A DNA stretch of 64,000 bases from Asterella californica (GCA_036924285.1 JAYKYS010000023.1:1116001-1180000), one strand, 5' to 3'. Numbered from the stretch's first letter, positions 1 through 12,596 are shown. Program-made: numbers and translations. Notes: generated by a model not told the origin, from the sequence alone.

Positions 1-1532
1 AAGATCTGTTCAAACACACAAACACACGGGTTTTGCCTAGAAATCCCGTCTTCTCACAAAACAACACGTCTTCCTGATACGCCAAATGGTGCTCTGGACC
101 CAAACAAACAACTACCAACTAAAATATCACACAACTATTCACAGAGAAGCTCGGGAAGACGATCTTCCTGCTTCCAGGTAGCTTCTTCCGGTCTTCTCGT
201 TACCGTCTTCCCGAAACGATTCTCGTCTTCTGGGGGTTTAGCTCGTCTTCTCACACCTCCAGAAGGCTGTCCGGCTTCGCAGAAGTCGACTAGTAACAGT
301 CGTTACACCTTATTCTCACACTTACATTCCAACGGGTTAGATCAATCACAGGGTGTATGCCCCCTGTAGCCTTCCCAGGCTTCTGCCTACGGAAGTTGTC
401 TTCCTACAGCATTACAACGACATTCATCTTCACGGAAGCTCAATAGAAGTATCGGAAGCTCACTAGAAGAAGATAAGAAGACGGGGAAGATGAGGGAAGA
501 TGGGAAGAAGAAGAAATCCAAACAAGAGAAAACAGGATGAAAAAGGGCAATTAAGATTCCGACAGGCTTCTAGTCCGGATCCTGACTAACAAGCCATCCC
601 TGCTTGTAATAGTTTGGGGAGGAAGACAACAAACATGGGTACTGTAGCACCGTCTTTTACTCGAGGATGTCGTCTTCTGTTGCGGGAAGAAGTCTTCTGT
701 CTTCTTCACTTCGCTGCTCTGACTGCTCTGTCTTCTGGGATCACTTACCCAGAAGACCGTTCGTACGTAGATCCCAAGTGCTCTACTGAACGAGTCAAGC
801 TACACTCCACAACTGTTGACATTCACCGCCACTCAAGAAGAACACTTCCCATGCACAATTGGGAGCGAATTCAATACATTCCACCACCCAGAAGACATGA
901 GCGAAGCTGCTGCACTCAAATCCACAATCTATTCCCCGAGAAGAAGTCACAATGGCATTGGGAAGCTCACTCCCGCTACTTCCTGCGTCTACTCCTCGAC
1001 ACACCAGCCCAGCCAACAAGACTGCACGAGGATGCCGTTCCCTGTTCCTGGACTGTCCACTACCTCTACCTACATCTTCGAACCACTGCTGGTGCGAGTA
1101 TGCAGACCCCTCCTGTATATTCCAAGACTATTCGTATGTTTCCAACAACGGGTGTAGTGCGCTAAGACTGTCTCTGCTCTAATGTGTCTCGCCCGCCTGC
1201 TTGTAGAATCGGTATGTATGTTCAGTTACTGCCGAATTCTACAGAACTGGCAGAGCTCTCAGAGAGCTTTTCTCCTACCCTGCTATCCTACTTAACCATC
1301 TGCCTCGAGAGTCAGGGGAGGCGACCACCAGGGAGAGAGAGAGAGGCGCTGACAAGAGGTTGTCACCTCACATGCATGCGGTCCCTCTTCCCTAATTAGC
1401 CCTCCACTGTGTTACTCCTACGCTACCTATGCTGCCACATGGGGTCCTAACTATTTTTACATGGAAAACTGCCACCCTTAAGATAGCATGTCCAATCCTA
1501 CTAAATCTGGAAATGTCGATTGAGTTTGCTAA
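1..1532. other. GTCTTC/GAAGAC-rich DNA without a recognisable gene
   Basis: This stretch is unusually dense in the hexamer GTCTTC and its complement GAAGAC, on both strands. Open frames exist (for example 614-1165 plus, 1184-1399 plus), but their translations show no domain and the frames overlap one another. I take them as by-products of the skewed composition. The same signature continues through the coiled-coil ORF at 1533-3935, on to 5032, and resumes beyond the gypsy insertion at 13794. The whole is therefore probably one repeat or low-complexity unit. No promoter, RNA gene or LTR boundary was identified. Confidence 0.5.
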
Positions 1533-3935
1533 CTACTCTGATTGCTCGGTGGCAATCTCTACCTGATCTGCTCCTACCGGAGCTACTACCTCGACTTCTG
1601 ATGGGTTGGGAAGCCCTGCACTTACCTCGGGTACCACTGAGGTAGCTTCCCTCTCCTCGCTCTTCGCTGGCCCTGCTATTTCTGCGGCTGCGTCTTCCTC
1701 GGCTTCGACTTCGGAAGACGGAATGGTCTTCTGGGAAGACGAGTCGAATGGTGCGTCTTCGGTCTTCTGAGGCACAGATGCAGTACTAGGGACCATGGCG
1801 ATCTCATAGGGGTCCGGGGAAGTCGCTTCCTCCACGCAGAATACCTGGGAAGTCGGATCGTCTTTTTGTCTTCCAGAAGACATCATGTCTTCCGGGGCGT
1901 CTTCTGGAGTCTTCTCGTCTTCCAACGCTGTCACCACCAAGTGTACAGCGAGATCAAACTCCTCCTTCTCCATTCCGGATCCAGTCGAGGGTGCTAGGGC
2001 TTGGGAAGATGCAGTTGCAGGTGTCGGAAGCGAGAGAAGACCATAAAGTGTCTTCACTCCTTCGATCTGTCGATCCAAGTACCTGAACATGCTATCTCTG
2101 CATTCCACCAACCTCGCCTTGGACTCGCTGTCCCATTCCCTAGCTAAGGTAAGCAACTTCTTACCCGCGGTGAAGTTGAACTTCTTCCGAAGCGCTTCCA
2201 CCGATTGTGCCAACATCTTCTGTGCACGGGCCTCTGCTGCTTCCCTCTGCGTCTTCTCCGTTGTAGCTCGTGCTTCTGCGGCTTCTCGCTGCATCTTCCA
2301 AGTGGTCTGCTCTTCTGCGAGGGCAGTGATCTTTTCCCGTACTCGGAGAACTTCCTGATCACGCTGCTGTACTCGCGTCTGCAACTCCTGGGTGCTCTTC
2401 CGAAGTTGCATCGACTCCTTGGCAGAAGCGGCTGCTTCCGCCTTGTACCTGGCTGCAAGCTTCTCCGTAGTGCGGAGACTAGCTTCCAGAGACTCCGTCT
2501 TCTGCTGGCTGTCTTCCTGTCGCAGCAAGGTGCGCAGGCTGAATCCAAGCTGTAAGGGCTTCTCTTGTGCCCTCGCTCTCCTTTCCAGCAACTCCATAGC
2601 GGGCTGGATCTCCTTCTGGAAGTAGGCACTGAACTCCTCCAGTCATCTTCCTGCAGAAGACAAATTCATCTCCACCACTCGCTCGAGGGTGTCGACTTCG
2701 TCTTCCAGAGGCAAGGGAGCCTCTTCCACCACTACGGCCTTCATCTTCTGTGCACGAGAAGAAGCTACTCTTCTCATCTTCCGGGGTGGAAGACTCCTCG
2801 TGGCAGGAGCGGCTCTCCTCTTTGCGCTTCCTCGCATCGCAGTAGGAGTACCCATCCATCCTTCGTCTTCTGGAGTCTTCGGAAGACTCCCAGGTGTTAC
2901 AGAAGCTGTCTTCTGCTCCGATCGGGTACTCAGCAAGTCTTCCTCCGAGTCCGACTCCGATCCTGAATGAATGAGGGAGATGGGTGTCCTTGGTACACTT
3001 CTGTGACCCATCTTCCTCACTGGCGTGGCGTCTTCCGACCCACTAGACTCGTCTTCCCTCACCAGAAGCGTCTTCTGGTGAGAGCCGGGTCTCAGCTGTG
3101 GCATCAGAGTGGGAGGGGGCGTTGCTGCTGCCTCTCGGTCATCGTCTTCCGAGGCTTCCTCCTTCACCTCCTGTCGCTCCGTTGGCCCATACACTGCCAC
3201 CTGATCTTCCCTAAGATCCCCCATGGCTACATACAAGTAGCAGAAGAAGGGCGTCAGATGTCCTCCCGCCGGGGTACCCAAGTATGCTAGCTCCGTCTGT
3301 ACATAGTTGTGGATGTACGCGCCTCAGTAGATTGGCACTCTGTCATCCCACACTGATTCCAGGAACTCCACGTCCTGATCTCCTAAGTACCTTGTCTTCT
3401 GCGCTTTTCCCTTGGGGAAAAGATGCAGAAACAACTTCGCCAGAAGTCGCTTCTTCGGCTCCCGGTAAGACTCTATCTTCCAACCGTTCCTCCCCTGCCT
3501 GTCTTCCACGAAAAGGCAGGTGGTACTCCCAGGCACATGCCATGAACTCACAATCCTAGGCAAGATCTTCTTCTCGTACCAATATCCTCGGTTCTCGGTC
3601 TCAGGCCTGTGAAACGCCTTACGCCACCAGTCTTCTGTCCAGGAAGATGGTCTTCCCCGAGCAACTCCTGCCTTTGCAGGTACACGGTTACGCGGTGGTA
3701 ACGCGGCCCATACCTCCTCCAGAAGCCCTTGATCTGCGAGGTTCCAGTCCCACAGGAAGAAGTCGAGACCCAACTCCTTGAGGAAAGGAGTGGCCTCGGC
3801 CAATTCTGTCGCTGGTAACACCAAGCCTCGCGGATGCATCGACATACCTGGAAGATCTGCTGCACTAAACCACAAGCACCTACTATGAGCTGAAGGCTCA
3901 GTTCTTCCCGAGTGCCCACAGTCTAGCTTCCACTC
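1533..3935 (-). pseudogene. Broken coiled-coil ORF of about 800 codons, function unknown
   Basis: Three open stretches (3935-3327, 3323-2646 and 2642-1533) lie in one minus-strand frame. They are separated only by TGA codons at 3324-3326 and 2643-2645, so they read as a single ORF with two nonsense changes. The first part contains a tryptophan-rich, possibly globular segment (residues WFSAADLPGM near the start). The middle is acidic and serine-rich. The last third, from about 2640 to 2050, is strongly heptad-like, rich in Ala, Glu, Gln and Lys, and probably a long coiled coil. The tail is acidic, with many Glu and Ser. No ATG was found upstream before a TGA at 3936-3938, so the 5' end may lie in another exon or be lost. 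I recognise no family. It could be a decayed transposon ORF or a lineage-specific gene. Codons use the GAAGAC hexamer heavily, as do its flanks. Confidence 0.45.
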
Positions 3936-5032
3936 TCAGAAGACGAAACTAGTCTTCCAGAAGACAACTACTCCGTCTTCCGGGATTCTAACAGTGCTTC
4001 CTAAATAGCTCTCGTCTTCCGAGCTATATCTAAACAATCCTATCTAAGCAAGGCCTCGCATGGATTACCAAGAAGACAACCCACCTTGCATTACATCCTA
4101 CTTCCTATCAGAAGATACAAGATATGCGAGAAGTAGGGTATGAGAAAGGTTCAGAAGATGGTTGCGGGCTCCTGCGATGACAGTGGCCTCTGGGAAGACA
4201 CTTGGGATAGCTTCCGATTCAATGTCGTTCTCGGAAGACCTCCCGAAGTCAGACTTCCCTTCACTGGTCTCACCTGTCTTCTTCTTCCTACGCGCAATCT
4301 ATCCTCACAACAGACTCAAAACATGTGCACTCTGTTCTTCTGACTTCTCACCTCTCATACGCACTCAGAAGAAGTTTGCTGCATGATGGGAAGACATGAC
4401 CCTCGACCATTCTCTCCGGATTCTGCCAGCAATACTTCTCACAACTCTCTTCTAAGTTCGGGAAGAAGAAGGAACGGCTGCTATGGGTCGGACAGAAGAG
4501 ACTCGAATGGACCCTCGCGTCTTCTCGCTCTTTTTGCCAGCCTTCCAGTCTTCTAGTCTCTCTAGGAAGATGTGGAGTTGAGAAGCTTGGAAGATCGGGA
4601 GGCACAGGCCTAGTTCCCGAGTTCCAACTTCTCAAAATAACACAAGAACTCACCACACCACTCAGGCTTCGTACCAAGTCACTCTAAACACAAAAGCAAA
4701 GCAAATCCACTCTTGATACGAATTGTGTTCAGTCGACTTCCGAAGACAGTCTTCCGAAGATGTCTTCCGAAGACAGTCAAGTTCAAGAAGCGTCTTCCGA
4801 AGATGTTCCCATCTTCCGAATCGTCTTCTATTCCAAGTTTCGGGAATAGAGAGGTAAGGGGGTAGGGAAATTGATAGTTGAGGTCTTCACTTTGAGGGCT
4901 AGGAGTAGGGAAGCTCGAATTGTGCCCGGGAAGAAGCAAGGAGATGTCTCGACAGAAATTGGGCAGCGCTTCTGCGCCCAATGTCTCAATAGGAAGAATG
5001 AGGGGTGGGGTAATCGATCAGGCTGCCTGCAC
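3936..5032. repeat. GAAGAC-rich flank with a cluster of TCTTCCGAAGA-like units
   Basis: Between about 4735 and 4830 the sequence TCTTCCGAAGA or a close variant recurs at short intervals, forming an irregular tandem cluster. Short open frames at 4348-4677 and 4679-4981 (minus) have no recognisable motif. The stretch ends exactly where the left LTR of the gypsy element begins. Confidence 0.4.
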
Positions 5033-5947
5033 TGTAAACCCTCCGCGGTCCTAACGATCAACTACCCCCCGATCTCTCAACCTCCACGATCGTCATCCAC
5101 GAATCTGCAACATGTCGGGCCTGTCTCTCACTCAGGGGTCACCTCTGATGGCTTTGATGGAAGCACACCATGAATCTTGAAGGGAAAATGCTAAGTTCAC
5201 TCATTCATACACCCACAAAATTATCAACTAACAATCTCCATAAACTCATCCACTAAAATCCTCCATTCTAACGACGTCTCTCAAGTTCTCACATGCTAAA
5301 CATATCCCACACTCTCTATATTACTCAAGTTGTCATTACGACAATGTGAAAATAAGGATGAGGAGCTCTTCTCTACTCCTCTATTTATACATTCTAGGTT
5401 TTTACTTTGGTACCCTCCGGTAACTCAGTCGTAACTACTTTTACCGGGTTTTACTAAGATATTACTTAAGGTAAAAGCATTAATCACATGGGCTTTTTAC
5501 CTTTTCACATGGGCTTATTCCTTCAAAGTCAACAACTTCTAGAAGGATTCTGGAATATTCTCAAGGAATCTCGAATTTCCACCCCCCCTCTACACTAGGA
5601 CCCACTAAAAAGAAAACATGTGGAATCTCTTCTTGTTTTTAATGCCCACAAAGTCCACAACTTTAATCCAACCACTAATATCAAGTCAAAAAGGAGATAA
5701 GAGATACTTTCCACCTCTTTTCTACCTTTTAGACAAGATGACAAGATAGTAGTGCTCACTCTTTAGCAAATATCTGAATTCTGCCAAAAGTACAGCTAAG
5801 TTTAACCATAACTAACTTTTAGCTAGTCATGACTAACTTGATACCTCCTAAAAGTACTTTGGCAGCAAATAAACATTCTCAACACTTAGTTAGAACTAAA
5901 CACCTTACTAATAGACACACTTCCTATGTGTAACATAGGTCGTTACA
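5033..5947 (-). repeat. 3' LTR of element 1
   Basis: 915 bp, nearly identical to 12879-13793, with TGTAA...TTACA ends. In element orientation it follows the purine-rich tract at 5948-5960. Confidence 0.92.
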
Positions 5948-5960
5948 TTTTACCTCCGGA
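5948..5960 (-). other. Polypurine tract of element 1
   Basis: On the minus strand the bases immediately before the 3' LTR read CCGGAGGTAAAA. This short purine-rich stretch sits in the position where plus-strand DNA synthesis is primed in LTR elements. Confidence 0.55.
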
Positions 5961-6600
5961 CTAAATTTTCGCTCCGTCCTCGGAGTGAAGAGAGAACTTT
6001 CGTCGATGAAACAACTTCAACTTGTCATGGTTGACCCGATCAAATCTCCTTCCTCCCAACTCCTGAAGGTCATATGTGAAGTTGCTCCACACCTTATCTA
6101 CAACAAAAGGACCAAAATATCTCGGAAGAAACTTCTTCCTAGCCCTCTTGAATCTGATAGCATCATACAACATAACCCAATCTCCGACTTGAAAAGGTTT
6201 TACCTCCCTCTTGCCCAACCGTTTGTCGTAACTATTCTTTTGATACGCCTGAGCTCGTTCCATCCGGATCATTGCTACCGCTCGGGTCTCTTCCAACTCC
6301 ATGAGTTGCTCTCTTCTTGATCTGACCACGTCTTCTCCCCTCGACCTTTTCAACTTTCGTTGAATGGTTTGAAAAGTATCCAATTCGAATTGGATCGGCA
6401 ACTTGGACTCCACTCCATAAACTAGTCGAAATGGAGAGTACCCAGTAGAAGTCTTTGTTGTCGTTCGGTACTCCCATAAGATGGCATGTAGTCTCTTATC
6501 CCAAGTATGTTTCGCAGTCTCAACACCAGCATCTTTGGCGAGCATCATACAAAGTGTAAGATTGGTCTTCTCCGCAAGACCATTAGCATTTGGTTGTATG
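5961..6600 (-). pseudogene. Integrase C-terminal half of element 1, out of frame with the rest of pol
   Basis: The 195-codon open frame 5961-6548 continues the integrase of element 1 after a frameshift at about 6590-6600. The bases between the ORFs translate into the expected NANGLAEKTN-type integrase segment only in this second frame. It includes an integrase segment with the family pattern WEYRTT...GYSPFRLVYG and the C-terminal GPY/F-like module (FLPRYFGPFVVDKV) followed by a basic tail. The integrase third catalytic acidic residue falls at the frameshift junction. No chromodomain follows; the frame ends about 13 bp before the LTR. Role in an intact element: integration of cDNA into host DNA. 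Confidence 0.8.
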
Positions 6601-8287
6601 AGGTCGTTACTCGTGGCTTGATAGAAAAGTGTTGTAGCATAGCAGTAGTCATGCTCCCTACAAACTCTCCTCCTCTATCTGAGACCAACTCTAGCGGACA
6701 TCCAAATCTTGTGATGATCCTCTCCCATAGAAATCTACCGACTTCTGTTTCATTGGTCTCTCTCAAAGGTCTAGCCTCTACCCACTTGGTACAATAGTCA
6801 GTGGCGACTACAATGTATCTATTGCCTCGAGGTGTCTTATTAAGAGGACCTACAAAGTCAATACCCCACTTCTCAAATGGTCCTAATATTGGAATTGATC
6901 TTAACGGCGGTGTTCTAGTAGACTTCAGAGCAAATGCTTGACATACGTCGCAAGTTTTGCAATAGTCTAAACACTCCTTGAAAATCCCTCTCCAGTGATA
7001 ACCCGCATCCAAAATCTTGAAAGCTGTTATCTTACCAGCAAAGTGACCTCCACAAATAGTGCCATCGTGAAACTCGTGCATCAGCTTGAACGTCTCCTTC
7101 TGACCAACTGCTCTCCTTAGTAACCCATCTGCTCCTTGATGAAATAGAATTCCCTCCACCATGGTGTAAGGTTTGCATCTCTTGATCAACGCGTTACGTT
7201 CTCGGGTATGCATACCTTCTGGAAAAGAGCCATCTGCAAGGAAACTCCAGATTTCCTTGTACTCGTCCGGTATCTCCTCGATGCTTGTGATGGTCATCAG
7301 ATGCTCGTCTGGAAATGAATCATCAAACGGTTCTTCTCCCTCATCATCATAAGCCCTCGACAAAAGATCAGCATTCGCATGTTTTTTCCCTGGTCTATCT
7401 TCGATCACGTAATCGTATTCTGTTAGAAGGATCTTCCAACGGGCAATACGACCTTCGGCATTAGGCTTATTAAAGATATACTTTAAAGCCTTGTGATCTG
7501 TGACTATGGAAAATTTCCCTCCTAGCAAGTAATGTCGGAATTTCTTCAATCCAAAGATCACCGCTAATCCTTCTCGTTTAGTCACGGAGTAATTCTTCTC
7601 CGTTGACACCATCTGCCTACTAGCATAAGCTATAGGATGATCATGCCCATCTTCATCTAACTGACTTAATGTACACCCGATAGCTACATTGGAGGCATCC
7701 GTATACAGAATAAATGCTTTACTCCACTCAGGTTTAGCAAGTATAGGAGCTGTCACTAATGCCTTTTTCAGCTCCTCAAATGCTTCCTTTGCCTTCTGAT
7801 CATGCACTATCAAGTCAAAATCAACTCCCTTCTTCATGTACATAGTCAAAGCTATTGCTTTGTTTGAGAAGGAAAACACAAACCTACGATAATATCCAAC
7901 CATGCCAAGAAACTGCCTCAACTTTGTCAAGTTGATCGGAAATGGAAGATCCACAATCTTCTTCACCTTCTCAGGATCTACCGCAATCCCATTCTTGGAA
8001 ATGATGTGCCCTAACAGCAGACCTTCTTCGCAGCCAAAGATGCACTTCTCTGGATTTAGAGAAGCGTTGGCTTGCTCCAACCGCTGCAAAACTTTGATCA
8101 CATGATCAAAGTGGTCCTCCTTTCTTCCGTACACACAGAAATCGTCAATGAAATCCCGAACAAACTTCCCTATGAATGGTTCAAACACCTTGTTCATGAA
8201 CCTTTGAAACGTGGCCGGAGCATTACACAGTCCGAATGGCATCACCCGAAATGCAAATGTTCTCCAAGGAGTAGTGAAAGTAGTCAA
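6545..8287 (-). pseudogene. RT (C-terminal part), RNase H and integrase core of element 1
   Basis: This frame directly continues the gag-PR-RT frame; the two are separated only by a TAG at 8288-8290. It begins within the RT ([20 protein letters not shown]) and carries the catalytic box as FIDD. RNase H has TDAS, later TDHKALKYI. The integrase zinc-binding HHCC domain follows (H...H...CKTCDVC), then the core with GIDFVGPL and SDRGGEF, i.e. the first two catalytic aspartates. The ORF then runs out of frame at about 6600. Length and domain order match a Ty3/gypsy pol. It is not functional as it stands, because one nonsense codon and one frameshift break it. Confidence 0.88.
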
Positions 8288-10846
8288 CTATTGGTACTCC
8301 TGTGCTATCTTGATCTGGTTATACCCACTATAACCATCACCAAAGCTGTACCACTCATGACCAGCAACTTCCTCCAAAATCTCATCTATAAATGGTAGAG
8401 GATAATAATCCTTCTTGGTAACTGCATTCAACTTTTTATAGTCTATGCACACTCGCAGCTTACCATTCTTCTTCTTGACAATCACAATGGGTGAAACCCA
8501 TTCTGAGTTCTCCACCTCATAGATGAAACTCGCCTCCTTCAACTTGTCTATCTCCTCCTTGACCATCATTGCTGTTGTAGGATTGACTCTTCTCTGCTTC
8601 TGTCGAACTGGTCTTACGTTCTCCTCCAATTCGATTCGATGAGTCTCGAGAGTCACCTCCTTCAAATCCTTGTAGCTGAAAGCAAACACATGGATATATT
8701 TTCGAAATATATCTAGGAATCTACTTTTCTCCTCTTGAGTGACATTGATACCAAACTTCAGGGTAGAGAGTCTTCTCACAATCTCTGTCTCACTCAATTC
8801 TTCTTTGTCAGGATCTTTCTCCACTGCTGGTCGAGGCAACAAGTCAATAGCACTAAGCTGATGTAATGATTCATCTCGACCAAATCCTTCGTCCTCAGAC
8901 GAGGATTCTTGATCGTAAGAATCTCCGGTATCTACTTCTGAGACACTCTGATCGTCCTCCGTATCAGATTCCCAGTAGTCACTAGTGGGTCTATCAGAGT
9001 CAGAAGTCACAACTCCAACACCCGAGAGAGGAACTATCACTCTATGATCTCTAGGCCCAATCCGTAAGTATCCCTTGTGCCACCTATCAGTGGTGCGCAC
9101 AGCTCTCAACCAAGGCCTACCTAGGAGCAAATCATAACTAGAGTCCTTTAACACTTGAAAGGACATCAATGTTTGAACTCCCATCACAGACACGACCACC
9201 TTCTCTAACACACCCAGAGGTCTTACCCGTTGCTTGTTAGCCATCCCCACGACAATGCTAGCCGGGCGAGTTGGTTCCATCCCCAACTTCTTCATCAACC
9301 TCTCCGATATGGCGTTTACAGCCGACCCTCCATCCACCAATACGTCAGAGACGTAGTGACCATTCAACCGGACTTCAATCTTTGAAGCCCTAGTGCATAC
9401 CTCTGAAGCATGCACATCCACCACACCAACTCCCACAGACTTTGATGTCTTGCTCTTGGGTTTCTTCTTCTTGCTTCTCTTAGAACTCAGTCCTCCTCTG
9501 AGTTCCCTTCGTAAGCTAGGATTAAGTGCGATCAGTTGTCCAACAGTGATGTTGGCTTTCTGAGCACCCACATCTTCAACCACATCATATCCCGCTTGGG
9601 AAGATGAAATGGTGAAATCCGCCATCCCCAGCTTCCTTCTTGGCTCCCTTGGTGTACTCGAAACATTACTCGAACGAGTACTTCTACTTGTTGACTCCTC
9701 CATGAAAACCGGTTCATCAGAAAATCGAGTTCTTTTCCTTTCTTGAGCTAAAAGCTCCACCGGTGCATGAGAAGAGTTTGAACTCTCTCCTTTCTCGTAG
9801 ATGGGATCTCGCACGACATCGATAGTAGCCACCCCCTTGTCTCGTCCTTGTGATGGATTTCCTCCACCCACATTCATTTTGATAACTTCGGCACTTCTTG
9901 CTCCGTTGTTAGGACAATTTCGCTGGAAATGAGAACCTCCACACGTCCAACAAGTGATTCCTCCAAAGTTACCTTGGTTGCCTCCAAAGTTACCTTGATT
10001 TCCTCGGTTGGGATTGTTGTCATAACCTCTTTGACCTCCTCCTCCACCTTTGTTCCTCCATTCTCGTAACTGCACCACGTTTATCTTGAGATCTGCAAGA
10101 GTATCGGTGATGCTCTTCAGCTCAGCATGAAAATCCGAGGTGGCAGTAGACATCGTTGTTGGGACAAATGGTCTTGGCACCACCGTTGGAGTAGTAGCTG
10201 ACGTTGAAGCAATCACCAATTGTGATGGTGCAGGTGCGATCGTTGTGACTACACCAGGAGTCGAAGTCGACACCAGAGCAGCATGATGAGGTTGGATGAT
10301 ATCTCCTTCATCCAAACTCTCTTCCATATTTGTCGCAATCTTGATGGCCTCCGCTTTGGTTGCTGGCTTCTCGTACCTCACTTGGGTTCGAATTGAAGGT
10401 CTCAGCCCTCCCACCAAGTTCTTGGTCAGCACTGCTCCAATCCCCGCCATCGTTAGCTCCACATTGTCTCCACTCTTCCGTAGGACCGTCCGAAACCGCT
10501 GCTCCAACTTATCCACCCTTTCGGCATATTGCCGAACTTTCTCGTCGTCACGTTGCTTCAAATGAGTAAGCTCCACCATGAGCTTCTCATAACTCTCTTC
10601 TGGAAGAAATTCTTCGATGAGTGCATTACTCAACGTCTCCCATGTGTCCTCAACTGCACCAGGAGTCTGGCTCTTCACTCGGTCTTCATACCACGTAAGA
10701 GCAAAATCTTCTAAAAACTCTGGCAGTAACAACACCCATTCTTCCTTCCTTCTCACATTGTTTCCGATGCAACCCCTTTTGAAGTCTCGAACAAATGGTT
10801 CTACATCTTCATTGTCCTTCCCATGAAACACGGGTAGCTTTCCCAT
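8288..10846 (-). pseudogene. Gag, protease and N-terminal RT of element 1
   Basis: An 852-codon frame starting MGKLPVFHGK. Residues about 15-110 form a retrotransposon gag domain (WVLLLPEFLEDFALTWYEDRV). A Gly/Asn-rich linker leads to a zinc knuckle near residue 300, CWTCGGSHFQRNC, with CX2CX3HX4C spacing, one residue short of the usual CX4H. The aspartic protease site near residue 505 reads VDGGSA instead of the common D-S/T-G. RT begins near residue 740 (VSPIVIVKKKNGKLRVCIDYKKLN). The frame ends at a TAG inside RT; downstream residues continue RT in the same frame, so this is a nonsense break, not a natural end. Start chosen at the first ATG upstream of the gag domain. Confidence 0.88.
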
Positions 10847-11060
10847 CTTGTAACTACTCTTTCTACTCTTCTAATTTTTGTGCAATAACTACTCGCTTAA
10901 AAGAGTACGAACATCACCAATTCCATTCGCGAATAATCTACCATAGGTAAAATGAAAGGAAATGGTTGTAACAACACCTCTTGTGCCATCTCTTCTCCCA
11001 AGGTAATCATGAGCCTGAGTCGCATCACCGTCTTCTCCACCATCCGAATGACGATCTCCA

Positions 11061-11552
11061 TCACAACTCAGCCGAGTCCTCCTTTGAAGTCAACAACTTC
11101 TCCGTCTCAGCTCTTTGAGTCTCGTCCAACTTCTCGACTACTGACGTAAGTAGGGCGGCCACATCGACGCACTTGTGTCCTCTTGATAGATCACCCACTC
11201 CACAACTTGGACAAGGATCTTCGCCTAGAAGATGAATTGGCGCTGGTGACGATGGACCCACTCGAAGACTTAAATCAGTAAACTCCCGCTTTCCTTTAGC
11301 TCTCTCGGTTCTGATTCTAGTTGGACAATTCACTACTTTGTGTCCCAACCCTCTACAGAAATAACACCACAAGTCGGTTTCTACTCTTCTCCTCGGAGAT
11401 TCTACTTGAGGTTTAATACTAGGGTTTTCAAACTCGACGATAATCTCTCTCGAACTTTCTCCGACACTTACTATGACATCTAAACCTTGAGGAAGGTTTC
11501 TAAGTCTAACTTTCCAATCTTTTGAATTTCCACTCATGTTGCACCTTCTCAA
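11061..11552 (-). CDS. Accessory zinc-knuckle ORF in the leader of element 1
   Basis: 163 codons, uninterrupted, on the same strand as gag-pol but upstream of it and in a different frame. It contains a canonical zinc knuckle CYFCRGLGHKVVNC (CX2CX4HX4C) near residues 63-76. A second cluster CPSCGVGDLSRGHKC near residues 113-127 could also bind metal. The C terminus is acidic and Lys-rich. Gag has its own zinc knuckle, so this is a second CCHC protein inside one element. I do not recognise its family. It may be a nucleic-acid-binding accessory factor or a duplicated/captured gag piece. Expression would need a separate transcript or re-initiation. Whether it is translated is unknown. Confidence 0.5.
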   Translation of the reverse strand: MRRCNMSGNSKDWKVRLRNLPQGLDVIVSVGESSREIIVEFENPSIKPQVESPRRRVETDLWCYFCRGLGHKVVNCPTRIRTERAKGKREFTDLSLRVGPSSPAPIHLLGEDPCPSCGVGDLSRGHKCVDVAALLTSVVEKLDETQRAETEKLLTSKEDSAEL

Positions 11553-11674
11553 CCATTAAGTGGACAAAATATCATAGAGGAAAATAATTCTACATCACTT
11601 TCTTAACTCTTCCGAGCTTTATCGAGAAATCGTGTATTATACATGCTATACACGAAATAAAATCTAATCTAAAA

Positions 11675-12115
11675 TTAACTATCGAAGATATGATCCTCCT
11701 CACCATCGTTTGTACTAATCACAACAGACATCTTGAACTCACTCTTGTAAGGATCCAACTCTAGTTCACCAGGAGCATTCGTGGCCTCCACACTGAATGA
11801 TGCTTTAAACTCGGCTTTCTTCAAATCTGTGCCAATGGTCGCGGAAGCTTCTTCGTATAGGGTAAAGAGGGCACCCCAAGTGCTATAGATGCGTGTTCGT
11901 AACTCATCTATACTTAACTTGGGCTTCTCCGTCTCTGTTCGAACTCCTAAACGTCTCTTCTTCCACCTCGTCATTCGAACTGGATTCCCCATGAAGTATC
12001 TCCAAGATCTCCTTGTATGCCGAAACGTATATCTCTTAGTTGGTAAGAGATCTCTCCAAGATTTTTGTGGTCTCCAGTAGCTCAACCTCCAAGCTACTAA
12101 ATCATGAAGTTTCAA
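11675..12115 (-). pseudogene. Accessory leader ORF of element 1, probably frameshifted
   Basis: The last part of this 146-codon frame (KPKLSIDELRTRIYSTWGAL through GEEDHIFDS) looks like ordinary protein: acidic, with mixed hydrophobic residues. The first part is an odd Trp/Arg-rich run. A different frame over the same bases gives a more protein-like stretch (EIYVSAYKEILEILHGESS). I infer a frameshift near 11940 joining the two. No known domain. It precedes the zinc-knuckle ORF, so the leader appears to have held more than one accessory reading frame. Confidence 0.35.
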
Positions 12116-12216
12116 CAGAAACTTCCCTAATCAGAAGAGATGGTGATGACTGAATAAATTTTCAGAGACTGAAATTTGTATATTTTCACTTCTCTCATGG
12201 TTGTCAACCCCCTCCA

Positions 12217-12596
12217 CTTTGAAAAATTCTTTCTCCCTCTTCAGACCTCATCTTCTCATGATTTCTTTTGTCCTGGATAGCTTATCAGCCACTCTAAAAC
12301 ATTGGAAAGTTTCTCAGGAAAATAAAATTCACAGAAAATCTGACACTGACTGTAAACTTTTTCCAGAGAACAGAATTCCTCAACTCTCACGAATAGACCT
12401 CTTCAACTTTGAAAAATCATTGCTCACTCTCTAGACCATCTTTTCCTATGATTTCTTTTGTCCTAGATAGCTTATCAGCCAATCTAAAACACTGGAAAGT
12501 TTCTCAGGAAAATAAAATTCACAGAAAAGTTGACAGCGACTGTACAAATTTTCCAGAGAGCAGAATTTCTAAACTCACAAATTTCTCTCCTCTAAT
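12217..12596. repeat. Two-copy tandem repeat, period about 190 bp, in the leader of element 1
   Basis: Copy 1 begins at 12217 and copy 2 at 12407, each starting CTTTGAAAAAT. Both contain ATTTCTTTTGTCCT, GATAGCTTATCAGCCA and the block GGAAAGTTTCTCAGGAAAAT. They differ at scattered positions, so the duplication predates recent insertion or has drifted. Position: between the primer site and the accessory ORFs. Confidence 0.85.

Noticed and set aside
614..1182. Overlapping plus-strand open frames of 60-183 codons
   Set aside because: No domain, several frames open at once, and composition dominated by the GTCTTC hexamer.
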